Assembly (NCBI RefSeq): GCF_047663525.1
Contig: NC_092594.1
Location: 37,204,001 to 37,268,000 of the forward strand
From: Anas platyrhynchos
Taxonomy: Eukaryota; Chordata; Aves; Anseriformes; Anatidae
Length of the DNA: 64,000 nucleotides
Direction: 5' to 3'
The notes under the pieces are model-generated. The model was not told the DNA's origin, did no database searches, and saw only the letters and a program-made list of their open reading frames with translations. Of the stretch, positions 57,101 to 64,000 are shown in pieces. The translations under genes and the position numbers were made by a program. How positions within the stretch are numbered: position 1 is the first letter of the stretch; each line of letters starts with the position of its first letter.

Positions 57101-60100
57101 ATTGCTTTCATATCTCACAAGGTGTTGAGAGGGACGTTAAATCATGTAAGATGCTTACAAAGGCATCTAGAGCTTATTATGGTTGCTTAGAAAATTAGAC
57201 ATTAGAAAACACCTATTTCAACTATACATTTTTTCAGATGTAAGCAGTTTTTTCATTGGAAATCTGTCTTTCAAAGGTTCATATACGGTGTGTCAGTTTG
57301 TCCATGGTGTGCTGTATGAGTGCTGGGAGATTTCTGAGGCTTCCGTGAGTGAGATGGGGAAGCTGACAGATAGCTGAGCTTCTTCCAGCTGTACTTTGTT
57401 TTCTGTCTGCAGATACATCTCGTCGATGTTACTGGACATCCTGCCAGCTTGCAGGAGCAGCACTGGGCCACAAATGTCAATTTTGAGAAAAAAGGAATTC
57501 AGTGGCATCGCAAAGGCCTTTATAATTGACATATTCACCTCATAACAGGGCTAGGAAAATATAACCACCAGTGACCGTAGGCTGCCCTGATAACACAGTG
57601 TGTAGAAGCAGTGGTTTCAAAGCATTGATAGTTTAGCTGAAGTGACTGGACAAACTGGAAATTTCTAAGGCATTGTACGAAATCTAGAAGTTTCTGTATA
57701 AAATACACTTTTTCTGCAACCAGTGTCTGAAATGCCAGTGTGGCATATCATCACATACCTGCCCATAGCATCTGTTAGAGACAACTGCTTTGTAGCCTAT
57801 GACGCATGGATTAATTTGGGCCAAAATACCTGAGATCTGGCAAGTTCTGCCAACTGTTTCTCCCCAAATCACTCAAAGATATTGGAGTTTTTTCCCAAAT
57901 TATGGAAAGATCATACAAAAATACTTTTCTATAAATCAGTTTCTCTTTCATCCCTTTACATGTTATTCCCCACTTGGTTGCTTTGTCAGTGTTACGCATT
58001 TGTGAACTAGTCGTAATGTGAGTAGGAGGGGGGTGTGGGTGTGTGGAGAGTGAAAGAGAGGAAAGAAGAGAATATGGTGAATGCATTACCAGGTCATTAA
58101 TCAGTTGAAGGGTTCAGACGAATATCATAAATCTTGACACCAAAGTTCAAGCCATTTATTACAGCATCTGTACCTTTAGATAGATTTATTAAATTGGTAA
58201 TCCCTTTTTAATAATATATAGTAAAGATTTAGCATTGTTATGAAGATGAGAAAACCATTTTTAAAAATCCCTGACACAAGGACATTTCAATTATGTGTTT
58301 GCTGACATTAGAGTGGTCAATCTACCGTATTCTATCAAGAGAGGGCTGTTAGGATTACTGGCATTTTATTGCTTTTTAAGAACTAAGTAAATCATTTCTA
58401 TATCAAGGACCTCAAGCGCTAAGGGTGCTGGCCCCACCAGACTTTCATTTTCCATTCCTAATATACCCTATTCTGCAAATCTCAGCCACAACAGATACTG
58501 CTGGCAAATAAATAAATAAAACGATAAGAATTATTTCTGTTTCAAAACCTCACCCTCTCTTAGGTAATACAAGGGGCCAGCTGTTTCTTGTCGTTATCTA
58601 AAACCCGCAGCGAATCTCTGCAAAAAGCATGCGTCTTATCTAGGGCATTCTTTCCCAAATCATGTTTGGACAGCCTGAGGCTGCAAGATGGCTCCCTCTT
58701 GGAGACCTCATTAACATTAAGTGGGAGTTTGGCTTTGGAAAGACAAAGGGTGTTTGCAGAGAGATCAGACATTGAAGTGTTACCTTGTGTTTCTTTTTGA
58801 ACAGAGAATTTTGATATGAAGAAGAATGAACTAACAAGACAGGGATTTTTGGATCTGAATCTCATGGAAGCCAATGACCGTGAAGGGGATCCGAGTGACC
58901 TTTGGGTCACTTTATTGTCACTGGGCTACAATAAAAAATTAGAAATGACAGAGGTATGATAGCTGTATAGCAAAAGTAATTGCTTCACATACAACCTGCT
59001 GCGCGTGTTTAATTGCAGTATTGTTTATTTCCATCATAAATTGATTTCAGTATGTCAGTGATCCAGTGCAAGCACTGCTAATACAGGGTTTACGCTAAGA
59101 CTTTCAGTAAATATTCATTCTGTTTCTTAGGATAACCCTAGTATTGTTGAAATAAAGAATTCACCTTCTGTCTTAGAGAAAGTCAGTATTTTGTGGATTG
59201 TACAGGAAGGAATCTTCAACAGGTTATACCTGTTGAAAGAATCTACGTACCTTGTTGGTGAGCAGCAATAAGAAGACAGTGAACTGGCAGAACTGTGACC
59301 TGTCAACAAACCTACAAAATGCAGGACTTGCTCTATGTAAAAGAGTTATTTTGCTGGCCCAAACCATAACGGAAGCAAACAGTCATAGGATCATAGAATA
59401 TCTGAGTTGGAAGGGACCCACAATGATCATCAAGTCCAACTCCCACCCTCTCAGTGAAGAACCTTTTCCTGATACCCAGGGTGAATATCCTGTCACAATA
59501 TAACAGAAATGTTACTGTAATGCAAACAACTTGTTACTGCTTATAGTAACTTGGAAATCAATACAGAAACATCAGATGGAGAACAAGGTGACTAGAATGG
59601 ATTTAGAAAGTATTGGAGTGTGTTGTGTTGAAGAGGGTAAGTTTGTTTTTAACATGATTAAGTTAAAAATTTTCAGACATGGCTCACTGTTGCCTTTCAC
59701 AACAGTGTCTGAACATGTTTAACATAAAATTTTAATGAAAGGGCTTTGGGTTGCAAACCATTTACTTAACGAACCAGGTATTATTTCTTTATTTTTTCTG
59801 TGTGCTTATCAGTGTTTTTTTTTTGTTTTGTTTGTTTGTTTCAAATATTATTGGTGTTGGTATTAATAGTTCCTACTAAAGAAATAAGATGTTTTGAATG
59901 AAGAGGGAAAAAAATATAAAAAAATCATTAAAAACATTAAATATGTAGATAATTTCATAATTCATTTTTCCTTCCAAGAAAAGCTGGCTTCAGTGAAAAT
60001 CCAGACATCATGGTGAATGATTATGTAACAGGTAGCACTTTCTCTTTTTCGTGCAAGTATGATCAACATTGCAAGTACAAAACTGTCTTTCTGCATTTAA

Positions 60101-63100
60101 CCCATAAGAGGGAGCTATCCTCTAAGAAAGAAGATTTTTGAGGAGGTTTTTATCAAGTTAGATGTATCTTGTAGATATATTGTCCTTATTATTAACTGTG
60201 GTTTATGGCTATAGTTATTGCTTTCTAAAGGAATACATAGCTTTCTGAATGCTTTAGTTTTTCATTTAAAAATGTGTATCTACTTAACTTGTGTCTGTAA
60301 TTTAACCTCTTAATTCCTGGATTTTTGAAGACTTAGTATCTGATATTTCAGGAACATTGAGCCTAACAAGTTCAAGACAGTACTGAAAAATCCTAGTGGG
60401 TTCAACAGCTTTTTGAAGAAACCAAGCTGTTATTACTTAATCTAGGAAAATTCAAACTCCTGTTTGTTATGCCTACTGTTCTAGGCCAAAATATGGTAAG
60501 AGCAGAGTGCTTAATGCAGCATTGCAGATATTTTAAATCTGTGTGAAATGGCACAAATAGCAACAGTGTGACAGGTAAAGCAGGCGGTTGTATTTTGGAC
60601 ACTGACATTCATATGTCATCTTAATTCCTATATATTTTGCTAATTGAGGAAGGGTTGGTTATGTTGGAGTGGAAGTTACCAAACTGCATATTTATTGACT
60701 GTACTGTAACTGGCATGAAGAACATTCATCTGTCCTTACCTTACGATCCATTTAAAAGATCACCACAGCTTCAGGTTTTGAAATTTTACTATTCATTGAC
60801 ACACTTATGTTTGGATAATTTCTCTTCAGAGCATATATGCAAATACTTACGAGCTCTGGATGAAAATCTGAAGGGAAAAACTGAGGGTAAATTAATGATA
60901 AAACTCTTTTTTACTCCATTGCAGGCATGCCCCTTTGTCATTGACATCTATGCAGAAAAATGCAAACCCAGAATTAAAGCCATATATCTAGAGGCAGGCA
61001 GCTGGCAACTCAACAGGGCTATTTGCAAGTCTGTTGCTAATAAAGGAGATGCCAAAGTAATGGATGGCTGTGAAAACATAATTGTCTATACCTACAGAAC
61101 GGGCACGCGAATCACTTCTGTCATTGAAAATAAGGTATGGCATGATACTTGCGTAAGGTACTTTGTGTTAATTTCTATGATTGTTGCTCTTCTTCCCTCT
61201 GTACTTCATTTCTGAGAATTACATTTTCCGACAGCAAGTTACTATATCTAGTTCATTTAAAAAATAACTATGTGCTTGATACAAATTTCTTTTTGAGATG
61301 TGACTCAGTTCAAAAGTCTTAAAAGTTCCAGTGTTTTTGGAAAGGACAGTTTATGGTAATGAGGTTCTATTAGCAGTGCAGAATATTTGTCTTCAAATTT
61401 CAGTTTTTCAATATTTTGATGATTATTGGAGACGGATTTATAATAGAACACAAATACTACTAAGAACAGGGAATAGAATTATAGAAACAGCAAAGACTAC
61501 AGCATTTATATTTTCAGTGTTTATGGGAAAGTGATTTGCACTGATTGTGTTTCAGAGGCATATTGTGAAAGAATTTTTAATTTTCTAGTCTTACAGGTCT
61601 ACTTCACTATTAATCTGTGCTAACAAATATAAATCCAGGCAAAAGTGGCTGGTGAGATGCAGAGATTTTAAACCTTTTTGCATAGATCCTAGTGGATGTT
61701 CCGTTCATTCTTAATTTCATTAGAACGGGAACCTTGAGTAAATAAATGCCATTTTTATTTGAGTAAATAAATGCCAGTAAGATGCTAAATTTAGAATGCT
61801 TTAAACCTTAAAAGTTCACATAAAGAAGTGTATTTTTAATTGGGCAGACACGCAAAAGGGTGTGGTTTGGTGGACTAATATTAGGACTGAATGCTGAGGC
61901 TCTCTGGAACCACAGCTTTAGATGTGCACTTCGCCCTTTAGGGTAGATATACTGGAGTTATTTATATGTTTGGGGATATGTCAGAGAAGGAGACAAGTTC
62001 TCTGCTGAGGAAACTGGATGCTATCTGGTTAAAATCACTGACCGTTACCATTTACACCATTTCATAAATAGCTCTGCTCTGCATTGAAGCAAATCTCTTC
62101 AGAGAATTTGCTGGCTGGAGACTTTTTGTATTGTAAACATCTGGAAAGAAATAATAAAAATGCAGTTTTATGCATCTGCCTTCTTCTAAGCTTTCCACAG
62201 TGTAAGCAGTCTGATCATGCCTTCAGTTATTGTGCTGCTGATTTCCATGGAAATAATTGTGTCTTTGTTATTCTGTAATTAAATTAAGAAAATGTACTAT
62301 ACAGGGTGTAGTAGCATGTCCTTAGGCCGCGAGTCTGCATATTGCCTGGGGTAAACTGGTGGTTAAAGAATTTTCCATCACCTCAGCTTTCAGTTTTATA
62401 TTGGATCCTTCTGGGAAGCATTTGCACACTTTTAGTAAGAGTGTCTGTTCTTTGAGTGGCTGTACTTTATTAATTAAGTCAAGATATTTCTTAAAATCTC
62501 TGTTAAGGTTAGCTGCTTTTCCCAAGGGAGAGTTAGGATCAAACCACGAGCAGCAGATTGTGATGGGTCACATCCTGACGAGCATCTCTTACAAATACCT
62601 GTGTGTGGTGTGTCTTAGATTTGTGGCAGTCCAAGTGGTCATTTATTTATGAAAAGAAGTGAAATAGGGAGGGTGCTCCTACTCCTCACGTTGGGCATTT
62701 AACGTCAGTTGTTAGGAGCCTCATCTCCGCTGAATGCCTACATGGTTGGTGAGAATTTAAGAACATATAATATGAGCTCCTGAGGTGGTGGTGTTTTGCT
62801 GGAGGGATAGGATTTTTGAAAAGCAGAATGGCTACACCATATCACATAAAGATTATTTTAAGTCAGTGCCCTGCCTCAAAAAATAACCTGCAGGGGATAT
62901 TGCAAGTACAAAAACTGGGCAAATCTAGCGACACTTCTCCAGATCACAGTTCTAGCCACTAGTGATGTGCAACTCAAGGACTACTTGAGACAGAAATGTG
63001 TTCTTTGTGCTTAAAAACCCTCTGCATTTTTTTAATTATTATTATTTGTATTTATTTATTATTTTTGTTAAGAATTTGTCCAGTCATCTTTTGAAACTAT

Positions 63101-63531
63101 GTAAAGTTTTAGCATCTGTAACGCTGTATGGCAAATAGTTGTCTCACTTAGCTGTGTTCCCAAGTTGCACCTTAAAAAGTGCTGAAGTTAATTCAATCAG
63201 TCTTAAGTGGCTTTTGAGAATGGGTCTGGGTTCTGATGATGCTAAGGTACATTTGAAATTTTTACTCTTCAGAGAGAATAGCCGTCAGCATCCTGAAAGT
63301 CCTCCTATCCTGTAAAAATAGCATCGTTGAGGAAGTAAGAGCAATGTGTGATTGTTACATAAAGAGCAGCCACTTAACCTTTAAGGCTAATGGGCTTCTT
63401 CATGTTTTTTTTTTCACTTGCAGTCTGAAAACAAAGTGATAATTCATGTCAACAATGAGCAGAGTAAGAACTGCCTAAGTAACAGGGGACTTACCGTTTT
63501 TGCTGTGGAAGTGGCACCAAAATCCATGACG
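44933..63531 (+). CDS. EFCAB7: EFCAB7, EF-hand calcium-binding domain protein 7 (all but last exon)
   Basis: EFCAB7 works with IQCE to tether the EVC-EVC2 complex at the base of the primary cilium and promotes Hedgehog signalling downstream of Smoothened. Joining 44933-45119, 47703-47914, 49436-49522, 50071-50266, 50933-51057, 54494-54635, 55073-55182, 56124-56281, 56465-56598, 58805-58953, 60925-61134 and 63424-63531 gives 606 residues with no stop. The human protein is 629, so one exon of about 23 codons lies beyond the window. EF-hand loops are seen at residues 115-126 (DTDNTGYILHDE), 151-162 (DFNCSGKLDYKK, position 12 Lys, degenerate) and 417-428 (DLDGNGLLSLEE). Other anchors are EEAIFYKNCRAAYLTV, FLEEDGEIISH-like YLEEDGEIISH, FFELRTSGEKCDE and NLMEANDREGDP. 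Confidence 0.96.
45120..47702 (+). other. EFCAB7 intron 2
   Basis: AT-rich 2.6 kb GT-AG intron. No repeat family or RNA gene could be recognised. Confidence 0.7.
47703..47914 (+). CDS. EFCAB7: EFCAB7 exon with EF-hand 1
   Basis: The acceptor is tattgttcag and the donor ACA|gtaagt. Residues 63-133 contain AGRNPSQKTVNKYW, LNFDDFCSIL and the canonical EF loop DTDNTGYILHDE with Asp, Asp, Thr, Tyr backbone, and Glu at position 12. Confidence 0.96.
47915..49435 (+). other. EFCAB7 intron 3
   Basis: A strong hairpin lies at 49353-49380, 55 bases before the next exon. An open frame at 48027-48431 has no recognisable domain. Confidence 0.7.
49353..49380. repeat. 11-bp perfect hairpin near an exon acceptor
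   Basis: GATCTATTGAT and ATCAATAGATC flank the 6-base loop TGATTG, and two further outer pairs follow one mismatch. It sits just upstream of the branch-point region of EFCAB7's EF-hand 2 exon. Confidence 0.75.
49436..49522 (+). CDS. EFCAB7: EFCAB7 exon with degenerate EF-hand 2
   Basis: The acceptor is ttaattgcag and the donor AAG|gtatgg. The 29 codons (residues 134-162) read KGEKMTLDEVSAITNLADFN then CSGKLDYKK. The loop keeps Asp1, Asn3, Ser5 and Gly6, but position 12 is Lys rather than Glu, as in the human protein. Confidence 0.95.
50071..50266 (+). CDS. EFCAB7: EFCAB7 exon: YMATSEQCCKTALEKLEVD
   Basis: The acceptor is ttgtcccaag and the donor G|gtattt. Residues 163-227 complete the second EF-hand helix (FCDLYMATSEQC) and pass into a Ser/Pro-rich linker ending LKPSPKISRKTD. 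Confidence 0.95.
50933..51057 (+). CDS. EFCAB7: EFCAB7 exon: linker, NRNTKLIEPHTIK
   Basis: The acceptor is tctgtttttag and the donor AAG|gtatca. Residues 228-269 form a low-complexity Ser-rich linker ending in NRNTKLIEPHTIK, which matches mammalian NRNSKLMEPNLIK. Confidence 0.93.
51739..51817 (+). repeat. 79-base duplicated sequence, copy A
   Basis: By direct comparison it matches copy B at about 70 of 79 positions with no gaps. Shared parts include agctgtagaaat and ttaaaaatgtgcaccttgag. Confidence 0.85.
52426..52504 (+). repeat. 79-base duplicated sequence, copy B
   Basis: Same length and orientation as copy A, about 690 bases downstream. The flanks of the two copies do not match. Confidence 0.85.
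52569..52722 (+). mobile_element. CR1 LINE 3' fragment, plus orientation
   Basis: It reads gtggatgccccgtccctgga, then ggctggatggcactttgagc, and closes with ttcttccaacccaaaccatt followed by ccatgattgcc, the CR1 3' end. It is 5'-truncated. Confidence 0.9.
52908..52990 (-). mobile_element. CR1 LINE 3' fragment, minus orientation
   Basis: The plus strand reads agaataattcaggttgaag, then aacttcaaagatcatccagt, then ccaacacacaatcatcac, the reverse complement of a CR1 3' end. It is more diverged than the neighbouring copy. Confidence 0.75.
53188..53264. repeat. (TG)n(TA)n microsatellite between two ATATTCTTAAGAAATGT copies
   Basis: The 17-base word ATATTCTTAAGAAATGT, with palindromic core TTCTTAAGAA, occurs on both sides of the dinucleotide run with a 60-base period. 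This suggests a local tandem duplication. Confidence 0.85.
54494..54635 (+). CDS. EFCAB7: EFCAB7 exon: YLEEDGEIISH
   Basis: The acceptor is tggtttccag and the donor G|gtaaat. Residues 270-316 read EWQCAQSRGCFYLEEDGEII then SHKYRLHIPQRSTV and ITIKPLNLRQVE, close to the mammalian FFLEEDGEIISHQYR region. Confidence 0.96.
55073..55182 (+). CDS. EFCAB7: EFCAB7 exon: WLSVDTALYVLKENE
   Basis: The acceptor is ttcttttag and the donor GAG|gttagg. Residues 317-353 read GKSCYWLSVDTALYVLKENE then TQENLQLVGFTEQQNKE. Confidence 0.96.
55183..56123 (+). other. EFCAB7 intron 8
   Basis: AT-rich 0.9 kb GT-AG intron. The overlapping frames near 55549-55737 have no domain. Confidence 0.7.
56124..56281 (+). CDS. 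EFCAB7: EFCAB7 exon: GFYWLLPFTTGCRL
   Basis: The acceptor region reads taagagcag, with two in-frame AGs three bases apart (56120, 56123). Using the second gives residues 354-405: MSGWKGELASGFYWLLPFTT, GCRLKRVKTQITGEAKLVYR and ELALTKEC. Using the first would add one Gln. The donor is CG|gtgagt. Confidence 0.93.
56465..56598 (+). CDS. EFCAB7: EFCAB7 exon with EF-hand 3
   Basis: The acceptor is catctttcag and the donor AAAG|gtaagt. Residues 406-450 hold the canonical loop DLDGNGLLSLEE (417-428) and EYNFFELRTSGEKCDEE, almost identical to mammals. Confidence 0.97.
56599..58804 (+). other. EFCAB7 intron 10
   Basis: The 2.2 kb intron holds a CR1 internal fragment (56735-56845) followed by a C/T-rich run (56862-56880). 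A minus-strand open frame at 57293-57538 contains MSSNIDEMYLQTENKVQLEE but has no identified partner exons. Confidence 0.65.
56735..56845 (+). mobile_element. CR1 LINE internal fragment, plus orientation
   Basis: It contains gtgtagtgataggacaagga, gtaatggttttacactaaaa and aggttagatattaggaagaa attctttacc, the CR1 block upstream of the usual 3' end. The 3' terminus is missing, so it is truncated at both ends or continues into diverged sequence. Confidence 0.85.
58805..58953 (+). CDS. EFCAB7: EFCAB7 exon: NLMEANDREGDP
   Basis: The acceptor is tttgaacag and the donor GAG|gtatga. Residues 451-500 read ENFDMKKNELTRQGFLDLNL, MEANDREGDPSDLWVTLLSL and GYNKKLEMTE. This block recalls the EF-associated region of Miro-type GTPases (GF..L..M...D); that likeness is an observation only. 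Confidence 0.97.
58954..60924 (+). other. EFCAB7 intron 11
   Basis: The 2 kb intron carries one clear CR1 copy (59381-59495) and a TTTG tract near 59817-59840. The open frame running into the next exon from 60637 is intronic before 60925. Confidence 0.75.
59381..59495 (-). mobile_element. CR1 LINE 3' fragment, minus orientation
   Basis: The plus strand starts agtcataggatcatagaata then tctgagttggaagggaccca, then catcaagtccaactcccacc, the reverse complement of a CR1 3' end with two copies of the 8-bp terminal repeat (ATTCTATG ATCCTATG). It lies antisense in EFCAB7. Confidence 0.93.
60925..61134 (+). CDS. EFCAB7: EFCAB7 exon: ACPFVIDIYAEKCKP
   Basis: The acceptor is ctccattgcag and the donor AAG|gtatgg. 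Its 70 codons (501-570) read ACPFVIDIYAEKCKPRIKAI, then QLNRAICKSVANKGDAKVMD and GCENIIVYTY to TSVIENK. It matches the mammalian C-terminal domain. Confidence 0.97.
61135..63423 (+). other. EFCAB7 intron 12
   Basis: The 2.3 kb intron contains a two-copy repeat of GAGTAAATAAATGCCA at 61736-61776 (period 25). Otherwise only AT-rich sequence is seen. Confidence 0.7.
61736..61776 (+). repeat. Two-copy 25-bp tandem repeat
   Basis: GAGTAAATAAATGCCA begins at 61736 and again at 61761. The spacer ATTTTTATTT follows the first copy only. Confidence 0.85.
63424..63531 (+). CDS. EFCAB7: EFCAB7 penultimate exon
   Basis: The acceptor is tcacttgcag and the donor ACG|gtaaga. Residues 571-606 read SENKVIIHVNNEQSKNCLSN then RGLTVFAVEVAPKSMT. 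The mammalian continuation (VCQHVMPL...) is not found in 63532-64000, so the last exon is downstream. Confidence 0.95.
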
Positions 63532-64000
63532 GTAAGATTTTTCTAGTTTAGCCAATTCAAAATCTGAGCAAAAAGCAAAAAATCATGTGACATCCTTACA
63601 GTTTCCTTTTGCAAGTGGAGAAGTCTGTCTTCATCACCAGTACAGATCAGATACAGCTCTTGATATTGCAGAGCTGCACGCGTGTTTGATGTATCCATGT
63701 TTCCCAGTGCAGATCGCTGTATGTAGCTGTTCAGTTTTTCATACATGCATTGAACCAAAACAGGTACATGTGCCACTTACTGATACTTTTTTAATATCAT
63801 TTTTCTGAGGCTGTATTTTTTTTACTTAACCAATTTATATTTAGGTATATAGATGGCTTTGAGAAGCACACCAAGCATGTGCTAGTCTGAGGCAAAAATA
63901 TGGTGATATTTTCTTTATTCATTTATGAAGAAAATATAGTTTTTATTATTCTAAAAGTACACCCTCTCCCTTTCAAAGAAGAGACATCCAAACAATTTTA
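63532..64000 (+). other. EFCAB7 intron 13 (start)
   Basis: No further EFCAB7 exon is seen. The stretch is ordinary AT-rich intron to the window edge. Confidence 0.75.

Noticed and set aside
60637..60924. Coding continuation upstream of the EFCAB7 exon at 60925
   Set aside because: The frame runs on by chance through the intron; ctccattgcag at 60924 is a good acceptor and the protein match starts at ACPFVID.
63543..63776. 77-codon minus-strand frame after the last EFCAB7 exon in the window
   Set aside because: No start context, splice sites or recognisable similarity; probably chance in intron.
1..64000. tRNA, rRNA, snoRNA or microRNA genes
   Set aside because: No tRNA box A/B pair or cloverleaf, rRNA segment or C/D-H/ACA arrangement was convincing by eye; a covariance-model scan would be needed to exclude them.

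Overview
The window is vertebrate, almost certainly avian, nuclear DNA. The evidence is long AT-rich introns with GT-AG splice sites, one CpG island, several CR1-type LINE tails (the dominant bird retroposon, some with degraded ATTCTRTG-type ends) and very few other repeats. The three genes stand in the vertebrate order ALG6 - ITGB3BP - EFCAB7 known from human 1p31.3. A galliform such as chicken (chromosome 8) is the best guess, but species cannot be proved from the sequence alone.

Layout. (1) 1-11,435, plus strand: the 3' two thirds of ALG6, an ER glucosyltransferase of N-glycan precursor assembly. Ten coding exons are placed; the N-terminal exons lie upstream of the window. Two of its introns are unusual: a minor-spliceosome (U12-type) intron that seems to end in AT, and a GC-AG intron. 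(2) About 11,440-19,210: a 7.8 kb tail-to-tail spacer. It holds an open frame flanked by splice-like sites, a GC-rich block, and an LTR-like or terminal-exon-like stretch with AATAAA. (3) 42,350 down to about 19,220, minus strand: complete ITGB3BP (CENP-R), eight coding exons giving 177 residues, the length I recall for the human protein. (4) 42,100-42,990: a CpG island that must serve as a shared, divergent promoter for ITGB3BP (leftward) and EFCAB7 (rightward). (5) 44,933-63,531, plus strand: EFCAB7, twelve coding exons giving 606 residues. Only the last short exon, about 23 codons by comparison with human, lies beyond the window.

Exon joins were deduced by hand. In all three genes the phases are consistent across every junction and give uninterrupted frames that match the remembered mammalian proteins. 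The products do not form one pathway: ALG6 works in the ER membrane, CENP-R at the inner kinetochore, and EFCAB7 at the base of the primary cilium in Hedgehog signalling. The rest is intron, scattered CR1 fragments, microsatellites and a few strong hairpins. I found no tRNA or rRNA gene and no CRISPR array. No wholly new gene system is evident; the most unusual items are the non-canonical ALG6 introns, the altered nuclear-receptor motifs of avian CENP-R, and unassigned sequence in the spacer.
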